Assembly (NCBI GenBank): GCA_013397935.1
Contig: VZRN01005622.1
Span: 7,184,744 to 7,248,743, forward strand
Origin: Dasyornis broadbenti
Taxonomy: Eukaryota; Chordata; Aves; Passeriformes; Dasyornithidae
DNA length: 64,000 nt
Reading direction: 5' to 3'
Shown here piece by piece: positions 26,750 through 39,750 of the stretch. Within the stretch, counting starts at the first letter, position 1, and every line of letters begins with the position of its first letter. Position numbers and translations under genes: made by a program. The notes under the pieces are model-generated. The model was given only the letters and a program-made list of their open reading frames with translations, was not told the origin of the DNA and made no database searches.

Positions 26750-27100
26750 AACCCTTGCCGTGCAGGCGGGCAGCATCGCGGATGTGCTGGACGGACGCTC
26801 TCTAACACACCGAGGGAGGCTCAAGCCGCAGCAATTCTTTCATAACGAAATTATATAAGGCACCATTTACTCGGAACGGGGCTCTTCCTCCCGCCGAGCA
26901 CCCAGACAGCTCCCCCCGCACCACCAGCCCATCCCTTGCCTCCCCCGCAGCTGGAAATGCCATTTTGCCAGCACTCTGCGGGAACAGACCTGGCTTGCTG
27001 GATGCGGAGAGGTGCTCGATGCCTCTGCTCCCTCCACGAACACCCTGGGTGAAGATACTTTTTCCAAGTGGAAGCAGGGGCACCCATTACGGCATGCTGT
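26750..27100. promoter_or_regulatory. small internal CpG island
   Basis: By eye, 26761-27060 holds about 18 CpG in 300 bases at about 60 percent GC, an observed/expected ratio near 0.7. The surroundings are AT-rich and almost CpG-free. A TATA-like stretch (TTATATAAGG) sits at 26851-26860. No convincing exon or start codon was found beside it. Overlapping open frames on both strands across the island are expected from its composition. It could be an alternative promoter, an unmethylated enhancer, or the first exon of a non-coding RNA. Confidence 0.4.
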
Positions 27101-29983
27101 GTGTGTTAAGGCCAGGCAGGTAAGGAGCAGGAGGAGGGTCAGGAACACGCAGAAGGTTGCTGTGGCAAGCATCAGACGTGTTTTATGAGAAGAAATTAAA
27201 AAGTGACCACTTCTCATCCTAACCTGTGATTTCCTTCTCAGTCATCCCGAGCCAAGCAGGAAGCAGAGCAGAGGGTATTAACATGCGATGGGCCTACCAA
27301 GAGTTGGAGAACATGACTGTACACAGGGGGGAAACAAAAACAAATAAACCAAGTGCCTGCCTGTGACTGCTCATCATCTCATGAGTGACACAGAGGCAGA
27401 GATAACCTCTAGGAAAGTCCCTAGGAACATATGGTTACTCTATGAAACCACAAGTTTACCCAATGGATTTGGCAGCTTTATTCAAATGTAACTACCAGCA
27501 CATCGAAAGGATGGGCACTTTTTTCAGATGTGTATTATTTGCACACAGAATCTCTAATTCCACCTCCAGTAAAAGTTTGCCAAATAGGAATATGCTCACT
27601 TAGAAAGCAACATGGATCCCCACATCTGAATGTGGAGAAAAAGGCATCACCACCTTCTCCCCATCTGTTTTAGGGGTGGTATGTTATTGGTCAGATTAAA
27701 CTGTCAAGTTTTTACAAGGGAAAAAAATAAATACAAATGGGTTAAAATAACCTCAGTTTAATCAAAAGGAGCCAGCATTACACTTCAGAACTGTCTTTTA
27801 CTGTTTCTAGGCTATCCACCAGGCAAGTCCTTGAGGAGAAAAGGAAGGAGTCACTCGTACCAGCAGAGGGTGTTGTGATTCTTCTCTGCTTGAGCACAGA
27901 AGGCTTCGTTCAGTCGGGTTGTGTACAGTCATTTTCTAAGCACTATCATCTGTTACAAGGTAACAAAACACATTCAAGTTTACTGAAGAAGGACACAGCT
28001 TTGGCAGTTATGTCACAACTGCTATAACACTACCCTCCACCTACCACTAAAATAGATGCACTCCCTCACTCCCAAGAACCACGGTTCTTCTCACAAAACA
28101 CTCTCCTTGTTAGAAGGCTTTAACAATTTTAAGCATTAGTTTTCAGTAACATCAGTGACAGTGCCTTCTGCATCAGCAGAAGAGGAACTTGCACGATACA
28201 GATGCTTTTCCACAGACCTAAGGTTTCCAAGGCATTTGTTACACCTGGACACAGGACCACGGTGTTCCCACAGCAGCTGGATGTCAGAAGAACTCCCATG
28301 GTTACTCTGAGCAGTCTGAGGGACTGTTCTGCCCCAGAGGCCCTGGCACCTCTGCTCTGCAGCCGTAGGGAAAGCTGGCACACCTAATGTGCCTTCTCCA
28401 CCACATCACAGACCTTGGCAAACAGAGATTGAGCAGACCCACACACATCGAGGTTCACTGATCTTCCTGCACAAAGGTGTTCTTTTTGCAACCTTTCAAT
28501 AACAAGATCCCATACAAGCAGCCAACTGTGGGGTTAAAAAAAACCAAAAAAATACCAAAACAAAAAACAAATGAAGTTTAGCCACTTAGCCTATTACACA
28601 ATTATTGCAGTACTGGGTCCTACAACGAGCTTCCTAGAAAACTTTCCAGTTTACCCCAGTTACCAGGAAGAGGGGTTAGAAGAGATCAGTTGATATAGTT
28701 CACATTATGTTAGCCTAGCAGAAAACACTAAAACAAATTTTCACATTATGACCATGCAACATCCGTGATTTCTTCAGTTTCTCCAACGTGTAACAAGACA
28801 AAAATATATCATGGGTTTTCCAAACACCAAGTGTTGTGAAAACCCCCAAAACAAAAACAACCCATATTGCAGTGTTCCAGCTGAGCAGGGTGACTCAAAG
28901 ACGCAACAAAAGCTTTCAAGCCACAGTTGTTGCTGCCAAGTATGGGACACGGTGTGTGGCCCTGCCAAAAGTAGAAGCCAAAAGCCAAAAATACAAATTA
29001 GCAGCTTTCTTCCAGGGCTACAACAGTTCAGTAAAAACTTTCCAAATCGGGCTGTCCCTAGGAGATTCAGACAGAAGCAATGACTGTGGTTACAGAGCAC
29101 CTGGCCACAACTCCAAGCCTACAGTAGCTCCCGGCACACCCACCCACCCAAACCACAGCCTTCGTGACAATGTCACATCTGTGGAGATGGACAGTCATTC
29201 ATTTCTACCCATCTGATAAAAGTGGTCTTTATGGCTACAATTTCTCACAGATGGCAAGCAGCAGAGAGGAAGTCTGTTCCCTGCCTGTTCCTACCACAGG
29301 CGTGCTCACACTAGCACACACAAGCCCTGTCTATAAAGGATCGGATGAGCATTTTACAGACCACCCAAATATATGCTGCCCACTCAATCTTAATTCTGTC
29401 ATTTTCTAACTGTTGATTCTGAATATGCAATGTTCATATTCTTTTAAGCCTAAGACTTATTTTGTAAGCAGTGTACCTCAGTGCAGCAGAAAAAAAAGAG
29501 GGATAAAGACGGCAGAGGTTAATATAATGTATTGTCTTTCTACTTGGACCCCATTATTAAATAAAAAAATATCTGCTAAAGATGCTACTGACAAAAACAT
29601 TCTCTTGGAAGCATACATCCCATCAGCATTAGCAGAAACAGTTGAAAAATCATGTTGTGACTGACCACATCTCCCAACATTTCTGGCCTAACTTCCCAGC
29701 AGCACCCAAAGCAGCCCTTGGTCTATCAGGAAAATGAAAGTTAATACTACTACAAAATATTAGGTATATCTACTTTGTAAGAAGCCTTATCAGTAGTGTA
29801 TTAGTTTCAAGTATGCTTGATATAGCTGGCATTCTTATACTAGTATACAAAAATGACTTAGACTAGTATGAAATAAATTAATATTATAACTACTACTTGA
29901 CAGTTACAGGTAAGGGCAAGAAGTACTGAACAATGTAGATTAAAGTGATCAAATACTGTGATCCTTTCCATATTATCCATATG
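27101..29983. other. no gene recognised between the CpG island and the CR1 pair
   Basis: Moderate GC. Small overlapping frames on both strands at 28129-28390 and 28774-29216 show no domain and no paired splice sites of quality. An A/C-rich tract lies at 28531-28575. Confidence 0.65.
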
Positions 29984-30355
29984 GAGACCACCTAGAGGAG
30001 GGCCATAAGGATGGTGAAGGATCTAGAGGGGAAGCTGTATGGGGAGTGGCTGAGGGCACAAAGTCTGTTCAGCCTGGAGAAGAGGAGACTGAGAGGAGAC
30101 CTCACTGTAGTCTTCAACATCCTCAGGAGGGGAAGTGGAGAGGCCGACACCGATCTCTGCTCTGTGGTTAACAGTGACAGGAGCCGAGGGAAAGGCATGA
30201 GATTGTGTTGGGGAGGTTTAGGTCGGATGTTAGAAAAACATTTTTCACCCAGAGTAGGATTGGGCACTGGAACAGGCTCCCCAGGGCAGTGGTCACAGCA
30301 TCAAACCTGACAGAGCTCAAGAAGCTTTTGGACAACACTCTGAGGGCACATATAG
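29984..30355 (+). mobile_element. CR1 LINE fragment, copy 1, lacking its 3' end
   Basis: This is a CR1 retrotransposon fragment in plus orientation. It carries the typical stretch AGCCTGGAGAAGAGGAGACT and then the decayed C-terminus of ORF2 (endonuclease/reverse transcriptase polyprotein). EKRRLRGDL is in one frame and RKTFFTQSRIGHWNRLP in another, so there is a frameshift near 30205-30230. It should finish with about 60-100 bases of 3' end and the TTCTATG terminus, but stops after GACAACACTCTGAGGGCACA and runs into the second copy. LINEs normally lose the 5' end, so loss of the 3' end points to deletion or recombination. The 5' boundary is set by loss of recognisable similarity. Confidence 0.93.
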
Positions 30356-30862
30356 AGCTGCATCCAGCTCTAGGGTCCAGCACAGGAAAGACATGGAACT
30401 GTCGGAGCCAGTCCAGAGAAGGCCACCAAGATGATCAGAGGGATAGAACACTTCTGCTATGAGCAAAGGCTGGGAGAATTGGGATTGTTCAGCCAGGAAA
30501 AGAGAAGGCTTTGGGATGTCCTAATTGCAGCCTTCCAGTACCTAAGGGGAGGCTACAAGAAAGATAGAGACTATTTACAAGGGCCTGGAGTGATAAGACA
30601 AGGGGGAAATACCTTCAAACTGACAGAAAATGCATTTAGACTGAGTATTAGGAAGAAATTCTTTATTGTAAGGGTGGTGAGGCACTGAAACGGATTTTCC
30701 TGAGAACTTGCAGATACCACATCCCCAGATTGTTCAAGGCCAGGATGGATGGGGCTTCTAAGCAATGTGGTCTAGTGAAAGGTATCCTTGCTCATGGAAG
30801 GAGGTTGGAACAAGATGATCTTTAATGTCCCTTCCATCCCAGGCCGTTCTGTGATTCTATGG
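30356..30862 (+). mobile_element. CR1 LINE fragment, copy 2, with intact 3' terminus
   Basis: This is a second CR1 fragment, head to tail with copy 1. It begins near CAGCTCTAGGGTCCAGCACA and ends in the diagnostic terminus CTGTGATTCTATGG at about 30849-30862. The ORF2 C-terminal reading frame survives from about 30431 (for example EKRRLW, then IRKKFF and VRVVRH) but ends at a TGA at 30686-30688, where CR1 normally has a tryptophan (TGG to TGA). The region after it is the conserved tail ending in GATGATCTTTAATGTCCCTTCC. It differs in subfamily character from copy 1, so the pair is probably two insertions rather than a local duplication. The element is dead. Confidence 0.95.
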
Positions 30863-31444
30863 TACAGTTACAAATGAAATAACCTGATTCTGCTGAGATC
30901 TCAACTAATACCTTGGCATCTTCCACTGCTTGCTAGTAAAGCCTGATGTTTAATTTAGGTCTCCCAGTGACACTCAAATTCTCACAGCAGCATTCTTCTG
31001 CAGATGTTTTGTTAGAAACAGTAACTTCCAAACGTGGGAAACCTTTCCAAAAGGCGCATCTCAAAAAAGCAAGGCTGACAACCGGCCCAGATAGCACCAT
31101 TCATTTTTGGGGGGTTCATTTCCTGCTTCAAGCATCTCAGATACTAACTTAAGGAAATTATCCACACTTTAGATTACATACACTCACAAATTTGTTTTAT
31201 TCTGATATTTAACTAGTGTTCTGATCATGAATTACATGAGCATTTGCAGAAGAATTAGGACTGTATCCGTGTTTAAGACTGTGTTTTGCTGAATCAGGAC
31301 CCTGAACCTTAATGCAGGTTTTTCTCATTGCTGTGCCACTTTATTTTATTCAGTACAAAGCCACCAACAACCTTTGAGTTCTTCTGCTCAAGGTCATTTT
31401 TAACATTCACAAGCACAGCTTTTTGGCTGTCTGCAGAGCACGGA

Positions 31445-31460
31445 TTTTTTTTTTTTTTTT
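31445..31460. repeat. poly-T run (16 T)
   Basis: A plain homopolymer. On the minus strand it could be the A-tail of an unrecognised retroposed copy, but no body is seen. Confidence 0.9.
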
Positions 31461-33414
31461 AAAGTGCATTTCAGAGCAAAGTGATGTCTGGAAACATCTT
31501 TAAATAGTGAAAAACACCCTTTAAAGTTGCCTTAATCAGTTGCCTGTTAATAATTCTACTTGGCTACCTTTAATACCATAGGCTCTAATTTCATCTCCAT
31601 CTCTGCACCCACCCATATCTGGAAGGTATAAACATGATATAAAAATCAGTTTCAACTCCTGCAATCTCAACGTCTAAGCTACACCTCCCACTCTTAGCCT
31701 TTGAAGGCATCCAGTACAGAATCAGGTCCTTGAGCTCCTTCCCCTGTTCCGCCAGACACAACATTTTCTAAATTTGCACTTAAAAGGGGGGGTAGGGTGG
31801 GGAGCTACCTACATTCAACAATAATTTGCAATATAAATAAAAAACCCAATAAGTTTGTTTATTATGTTTTATAAAGTTAAACACAATTCCCTATTCCTCA
31901 GTCATCTTCTTTCATCACCCCAACTAACCTCCTTAAGCTTCTGTATCACTTCTTTCTTCTTCTAATTAAGGATGTGGGATTGAAGGGGATAACATAAGGA
32001 AACACTTATTTTATTTACACTTCTGATTGTGCTGTATTAAACATTAGTATTTTGTCAGCACCTGACTAATAAAGAAATATCAAAAGCCTAGGGAACAAAA
32101 ACAACAGTATGTTTTGGGGGTTATTTTGTGGTGTTTTTTTTTTTTTAAACAAATACATAAGTCTCTGCATCATCACTGAAATGCTATACTGCCAATATTC
32201 ACCTTCAAATACTCTTGTTAAATACTCTTATTTTGTCTGTGCAAATCTCAGATAATACAAAGCAAGAAGCAGCATACTGATTACAGAAAATACAGCTAGC
32301 CATGAGAAGCAAAATGCCGCAAGTGTCTGGCAGGCAGGCGTGTTTTGTATACACTGTACTTCCACACGTGCGCATCTACCTTAGACACGCACACTTCATC
32401 CTGGTACCCCAGGCCATTGAGAAGAGAGTAAGAAGCTGGCAACCAGGTAAGCCCAACAGAAGAGCGAATTACACTTGTAGGGTTCCAGCAATGATCACAC
32501 TGTAATACTGTTTCTGTGCGTCCAACCAAATAGCTGAAGCCAGCAGTAGTCAGCGGTGATTCCTGATTAGGTGTATTTGCGTACTCAGTTGCCAACAGCA
32601 CTTCCTTCTCATAGCATTCCTAGGTCATGCAGTGGCTCAGACTCTCCGGCTCTCCAGCTAGCAAGGATATCAGAAACGCACCCATCACAAGTGTTCTCTT
32701 GCTATTTTATTATTTCACTTTACAGAGTTCTCAGTTTAGAATTACAGGTGATTTTTCTTACGCTCAAGCCAGAGATTCCCACTTTACTGCACACATCTAA
32801 ATTTGCAACCCATTAGGCTCTTTTTTTTTAAGCCTTAGAAATTCCAATGCCTGTGAATCTCTAACACCTTTGTAAGTTTCAGATCTTGACTATTTCTTAG
32901 TGTAGAACTCAAAAGCGGTATCAAATCTCACATTAAAGTTAACAAACTTTAGTAGAAGAAAGTGAGATTTATCCAGTTCCTGGTAAACGCCATAAGCTCA
33001 AGTAAGGACCACCTCTTCACTTAGGAACCAGTAGTGCTTTAAAATAAATAATAATTAAAAAAACAAAAAGTAATGGGAAAAAAGTTCCTAGGCAATTATT
33101 CTGAACTGCTCTCCTCCATTTCTGAGAAACACTAGATAGATCCTTTTAGAAACAAAGCCTCTGATCTGTCTTGTAGCAAACATAACCCCTCAAGCCCAAA
33201 CACACTGCCTATATAAAATGAATACATAGCAGCTCTGTACATCTCAGCAATTTTTTAAACTGCAGCAGATCTTGCCAAACTTCTGGCTTAGGAAAATAAG
33301 GAGCACACTAAAATTGTTCTGCTTCTTCAGAAGACACATTAGGTTTGTATTTAGTGCATACCACAAAATAAAAGCCCAGTTTCTCAAGGTGTGCAATGGT
33401 CCATTCAAGTTTGT

Positions 33415-33452
33415 CTAATTCTTAGTATTTTGCCTAATTCTTAGTATTTTGC
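33415..33452. repeat. perfect tandem duplication of a 19-base unit
   Basis: Two exact copies of CTAATTCTTAGTATTTTGC stand directly next to each other. Identity of the copies suggests a recent duplication. Confidence 0.95.
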
Positions 33453-34853
33453 CTGTAGTACAATTGTTACCACCACCACCTTCAGGCTGCTTGATTTAAA
33501 GAATCAAATATGAAGCTTTCACAACTTTTTAAAATGCACCCAAAGGTTTCAAAACATTTACAAAACCCCTGTCACTTTTCAATTATTTTCATTTCCGGAT
33601 GACTAACAGTAAGTCTGTGCCAAACAGAGACATAAAATGCATTCTTCAAGAGCCATGAATCTACACAAAAACACAGATTTGCCAAATTAAAATACTGTGA
33701 GAATAACTATTTACCTCAAACAAAAACAAAAAGCAACTTTAAATTAATTTGTCAGCTTTCCAACTTTACATTAACATCACAAAAATGATTTGAGTTATTA
33801 GAAATGCACAAAATGTACATAATCATAAAATACCCTATTATTCCATTGTTTCATTTTTCCTGCTGTACAAGTGAACCACTATTGAGAAACCCCGGAAAAG
33901 CAGAAATGCAGCACTGGGAGAAGGTAAACTGAGTACTAATTTCAAAAATATAAAGAAGATGGAATGTTACTACTCTTAAGTATAACTTACGTAATTTATA
34001 AAATAGTTATATAGATAAGTATCAGATGTCTTCCTACAGGTTGTCTTAACTTTCTGTGGTTAATGGAACAGCCATAATAGAAGAGAATTGACACAAACTC
34101 TAAACCCTTCCTTCTTGCTATGTTTATGTATTAGTACTAATAAGCATCAAACAAAGCACACACAACAAAGTATTGTCCACAGAAAAAATAAAAGGACTCA
34201 GTTTATTTGCTCACAAGAGCAAAATACACAACATAGAGCCATCTGTGTAGGTGAGCTCTGTGTACAGTTGGTTTTTTTTGGTCATCTTATGCTTATGGAG
34301 AGTCCTATAATGTGAATCTCAACATCACCAAAAGGATCTCCCATGCTCATGAGGCAGCCTTCTCCTCTCATCCATCACACTGACAACTGGAATATAAAGA
34401 ACAGAAAAGAAATGTATATGGGCAGAACCTCATGGAAAATTTCCTTCCCTTAATTCTCTTCTTATGTATGAAGCTTTCCATAGCAGCAGCTATTTGGCTG
34501 TGGAATATTCATGCTCACTACCACCTGACATCAAGGTTCATTTCTCTGTGAAAGAGTCTCCAAAGGATAATAAAGTAAAAGCCTGAACACTTGCAAGAAG
34601 CATGTAATAATGCAGAGAAGCAGTAAAGATTACTCCTGCACTAAGCAAAAGGAATAAATAGATAATCATGGAAAAGAAACTACTAAGATCTTCCAAAAGC
34701 CTGCTTCTTAAGAACACAGAAAGGACCTAGTCTTTCAACATAACAACCATCAACATCTAACATACGTGTCTTTCAAGGCAAGCTCAAGTCAGAAATTCAT
34801 ATAAACCTTTTTTTTTTTTGCGAACCAAACAGGAATGCCTGAGCTGCAGCCTG

Positions 34854-34893
34854 CTGGCCAGATCCAATCCACTGCAACAATTCATCTGGCCAG
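34854..34893. repeat. 10-base inverted repeat (small hairpin)
   Basis: CTGGCCAGAT at 34854-34863 pairs with ATCTGGCCAG at 34884-34893 across a 20-base loop. It follows a T12 run at 34808-34819. The wording of the segment loosely recalls old hAT-type DNA transposon remnants, but that is a faint resemblance only. Confidence 0.55.
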
Positions 34894-37037
34894 CTGCCCA
34901 CTCCTTGCTGTCCTCCCCAATGGTTAATTAGATATAGGAAGGAAGCAGGCAAGGCTCAGGGAATTACCCTCACATCTGATTTCCCACCACTATGTTTCAT
35001 AAGGACTTGCAGCCTCTGCTCTATCAAAAAAGGGGCGGAAATGACCATGTGTAGTCATGGTGCTCACGTAACTCCATATGCCTGTTAATAAATATGAATT
35101 TTGCTTCATTGTCTGCTACAACTACCAGCCTTGCATCAGCACGATTGTGTTGCCCATACGTTTCTGTTACAACACACATTGTACACACCCTACTGCAGTT
35201 ATCCACACCTCTACACACACCCTCACCTGCAGTCCAGACCCTCGCCACCAACGCAGCTCCCTGGAAACGCTGGACACTAGTTCTCCAAACCGACAGGTTT
35301 CACACCAATCCAGGCAAGAAATGTCTTGAACTGGGGTGAGTTTCTTCCAAAACAGGCCCAGGAAGGCTCTCCGTGCTCTCTGAGTAACATTTAGCTCTAA
35401 GTTGAGAGTGACTGGGAGCTGCCACCACAACTCCATCAGGGTGTGCATACTAATGCTGTTGGACTGCTGCCATATCATCCATATATGCTTTATTACAGCT
35501 CATCTCCTTAATGGGCAAGACATTTATCTTTGATTCTTTCAAAATGAGAAAGAAAAAAAAGTCCTGATACTGTAGAACTGGTTTTAGTACTGTTCAGACC
35601 ATTTAAACTGGGTCACTGTAAGCTCTTCAAGCAGATGTTTCTTTGTCACTGCATACAAGTAACAGCATCAAGTTATTTTTTGCCTTATTAAAAACTTTCC
35701 TGAATTGTAGGGACTGGAATTCTTAACAATGATTAGGTAAGCTTCTAGCCACAGTTTTTCCATTTATCAGCAGGAAAGTTCAACACTAAAAATGCAGAAG
35801 GAACAGGTTAATCACATGAATCAACTTACCAGCCTCAACACTAGTCAGTCATTGGGGGGGGATGACAGATGGGTGATGGGACAAACACAAAACTTGCAAA
35901 ACTGAGTCCACAAATTCAAAAGCAGACCAGTGATCATGACTGATACAGAAAAAAAACAAGTAGATTTTGGAGACACCAATCAACCATCCTCAGATATATG
36001 CAGCTCTTCCCATTGCTTAGGTACACCGTGAGTGAGATCAAAGAATGCAACTGAGAAACAGCATCGTTTGTACAGCAATGAACACTCATTGACGTACTTT
36101 TGGAACAAAGGTACTGGACTGGATTATGCTATTTTAAAACAGTGAAACCCTTTCCCAATATGGTTTTATTTCAAGGATTAATTGTACGACATGTCCTGCA
36201 AAAACATGATCTGTCCTAGAAGCCTGAGAATTAGTGGTGTGGAGAAAGAAACAAAACAAAACCAACACAGCTAAAATGCATACTTAAATTAACTTGACCA
36301 ATTATTCATAAAAATTTACCTACCCACATGAAAACAGGATTTGCTAGTTTTTCATAATGATAAAGAACCTTCTCTGTTCCCGCTCTCCCCGTGCCCAGTT
36401 TGTTGCCAAAAAGTATACAGCACAAAACATCCCCACAATCTCTTTAAAAAAAAAAATTAAAAGTTTAACAAGCAACGATTACAACTCAGTAATGTCTCTG
36501 TAAAATATTTTACCCCTTTAGTCAGATGTAAGACATCTTAACTCTCGTTCTATGAATATAAACAAAAACACTGAGTAGAGAGAGTAGTCTTCTACTCTCA
36601 AAACAGTATTCATTTAAGAAAGTGTTCTTGGCAGTTGTTCCCTTGAGAGAGAAGCTATGCCAGATGATGAAGCTGCTTCCCATGGAGGCTGGCAGGTAAG
36701 AGGTGAGCCCTGGGATCTGCTGGTCCCCCCCTCCAGAGCAGCCACCAGTACAGCTGGGCACCTGGGCTACTCCTTTCTCTCATAACAGCCAAAGAGAATA
36801 GCAGAAACTAAACTGCAGAGTTAAAGTTCTCCATCAAGTTTTGTCTCGCATAACAAAACTTTTGCAATAGGCATACATAGTACATAGCTGCAAAACCCCC
36901 AAAGAAACTCAAGATTTTTACTATGCCAAACTTGGCTTCCCATCGCTAATTCCTCCCCCCACCCCAAGTTTCTAGAAAAAACTTATTCTAGGAGAAGGTA
37001 AGAGAGGGAGTATATTTAAAATAACCTGCACTAAATT

Positions 37038-37059
37038 AAAAAAAAAAAAAAAAAAAAAA
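37038..37059. repeat. poly-A run (22 A)
   Basis: A run of 22 A ends exactly at the second assembly gap, so its true length is unknown. Confidence 0.95.
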
Positions 37060-37071
37060 NNNNNNNNNNNN
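37060..37071. other. assembly gap (12 N)
   Basis: Unknown bases, 12 long, directly after a poly-A run. A homopolymer failure is the likely cause. Confidence 0.99.
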
Positions 37072-38079
37072 TCAGATGGATACAGCTATTGAGAGCAAAC
37101 AGGAAAAAAATATTGGTTTTCCTTTCTGATCCAAAGAAGGGTAAAATGTCAACGAAACACAAAAAAAGGTGATACGTAACCTCAAACATTTGTAATGAAG
37201 AGGTTAAAAGATCCAGGTTGATTTCTTATCAAGAAAGAAGATATTCAGAAATTACAGATTTTCAAAATACTGATTGAAAAAACATTAAATAAATCAGTCC
37301 TGCAGAAGTATTTAATGCTAAGGGTGGTAGAATGAATTACTGCAAGTGGTGACTGAAACAGAACGTTTACACAAGTTCAAGAAAAACCAAAATTAGTTTC
37401 CAAGTCAATGATGAAGCAGTAGCTTCAAATACAATCCCTTTGCTTTTTGTTCGTGCAAGGTAAATCTTATTATTATATGCCATCATTTTAGTGAACCTTC
37501 TAGGTCTTTAATATTGTGCACCATTTGCCTTTTTTAATATAGTAGGTTGTATATCCATTTCATTAAGATTTAACAGTGATTAATCTCGAGCAGGAAATAC
37601 TGACACCATACCAAACATGCAGCACTCATACATGGATCAGATCGGCCTTCCCCAAAAATCATATTTTATATGGATTCAGACCACCCCAGACCTCAGATAT
37701 GACTAAAAGGCATTCTGAAAAGGATGAGCCCTGCTACTACAGCTCCCCCAAGCTGAATCCCACACACCCAGCCAAGTCTGAGTCTTTCCCACCTCATTTT
37801 CCTCCCTCTGTTACCCAAGAGGAATCATTACTAAGTCTAAGGCTGTGAGACTATTTCAGCATTAATCCGTGCCTGCAAGACAACATGAACACAGGCATCC
37901 AGGGCTATGCTGAGCTGGGGCACTGTCAGAAGTCTGTCCTAAACTCTTAAAACATTTGATGTTGCTTCTATCATTTTCAAGACCTGAGTGAAGAATAAAT
38001 CTTTTTGAATATGCCTTGAAAGAGATGCAGAGAATATACAGCAAAGTAAATACCGCTTAGGGATAAGGCATAAATAAAG

Positions 38080-38240
38080 AAAAAAAAATTTAAAAAAAAA
38101 TTAAAAACCCAACAAAAAAGCACCCAACCCAGATTTAAAAGGAAGAAAAGGCAAGGATTCAGAAAAAACCCAACCCCCCAAAAAACAACCCAGACAAAAA
38201 ACATTTAGAGAGAACTTCATCCCAAACAAATAAAATAAGC
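38080..38240. repeat. A/C-rich low-complexity tract
   Basis: Long A runs alternate with ACCC clusters (for example AACCCAACCCCCCAAAAAAC). It explains the Phe/Trp/Leu-rich minus-strand open frame here, which is not a gene. Confidence 0.78.
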
Positions 38241-39421
38241 AATAACAAAATGAAAAGCAGAGAGATTAAGAACTAAAAAAGTAAATCAGATTTAATCCAG
38301 ATACTTTTGGTCATCCATGTTACATTATTTCCTACATTTCAATCAGCACGCACACACTCACCCAAAGAGCTGGATCTTAATCCACATCAGCCTGGTTGTG
38401 CTACTCAGCTCCAGACTACATCCTTGTCCTTCCCAGAACTGAGAGACTTTGTTAGGGTTTGGTTATCCAGCCTGGCTCATCACCCTGTGAACTTTTTGGA
38501 TCAACAGGGGCAGACCTCTCCAACCTCCCCTGCAGCATCTTTTTCAAACCCTTCAAAGCCAGTGCCTGGGTCGCTCACAGCCCCAGCACAAGAGCAATTC
38601 CACAATGGCTGAAGGTCAGAAAACACATATGAGGATGGGGAGAAGACTTGTGGAGGGCAGGAGAGCAGGAAACAGAGAAAAAAAATTCTGGAAGAATAAA
38701 AGGAGGGAAAAAAAGAAAGTGGTATTTCCAAATAGGAAGCACCAATTAGGGGGAAAAAAAAGTGAGAACCACCTCTCTAAAAATATAACTTTAGGCTTTA
38801 AAATACATGAAAGGTGAAGAATCAGTCTTACTAGTCAATTAGCTATAGCTTTACTGGCAATGAATTCAGCTGCTAGTATTGCTTCAGCTTTCTCCGCCCC
38901 CACCCTCCCCCCAATCACTGTTTCATTGTGAAAGAATTTAATTATTATTTTCATTACCAGATGCATACATTATAAAATGAGCCTGCATAGAGACAATGAG
39001 CACTTTATGAAAATAGGTGTAATAATGAGAATATGTTTACATTTTTCTGCAATAAAAATGAAGACATTCTCAACAAGGCTACTTTTTAAAATATACATGA
39101 ATAAAATAATCCATAATAGTCGTAACACTAAACATAATTTTTTTAAGAAAAGGAGGAGTGTTATTAGTCCAGTGTCTTGAATTTTAATACAACTTAAAAT
39201 CAAATTAAAACAGGCTTTTTATTAACTTCTCTATCAAAAACTTCCAGAAAAATTTAACCCGAACGTATTTCACAATGATCGAATATTAAAGCTTTTCTGT
39301 TTTGTTCCTAAAAAAAACCTGTTCCAGAGACATCAATTATACTGCATACCCAGGGAAAGAATACTGAAGCCACTATATAATATGCTGGTGTTCCAAATAA
39401 ATGACCAGAAAATTCAAAAGG

Positions 39422-39441
39422 AAAAAAAAAAAAAAAAAAAA
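39422..39441. repeat. poly-A run (20 A)
   Basis: A run of 20 A followed by CAAAAAACC. The sequence upstream does not resemble a known retroposon. Confidence 0.9.
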
Positions 39442-39750
39442 CAAAAAACCAGAGTTTTCAAATGAAATACAGATACGTGTATTTATTTATTTAGGAGTTT
39501 TGCAGCATAAACAAAAATCTCAAAGCCATGAAGCAATAAAAACACATTCGTATGGACATAATAGAAACAACACAATGGTAACATCTGCATATTACTTATA
39601 GTCCAAAATTACTGACTTAGTAACAACAAAACCTGCGTTCTTGTGCTTTATGTGTCTCTATTTAACGACACAGGGCAACACTCCAGTTTCACCCAGGAAC
39701 CAGGTTCAATAAATCATTTGCTGCTCATGGCCCACCAAGCACGCACCGGG

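Larger units (their letters stand above)
30863..37037. other. no gene recognised; presumed intron or intergenic DNA
   Basis: AT-rich, with a T16 run, a 19-base tandem duplication and a small inverted repeat. The missing 3' end of CR1 copy 1 does not resume after copy 2, so copy 2 did not simply insert into copy 1. No exon candidate of quality was seen. Confidence 0.65.

Noticed and set aside
30011..30310. Open frames on both strands that could be called small genes
   Set aside because: They are the decayed ORF2 C-terminus of a CR1 element and its reverse complement.
37540..37553. 14-base match to the interior of let-7 (TAGTAGGTTGTATA)
   Set aside because: The seed GAGGTAG is absent (AATATAG instead) and no complementary hairpin arm is visible nearby.
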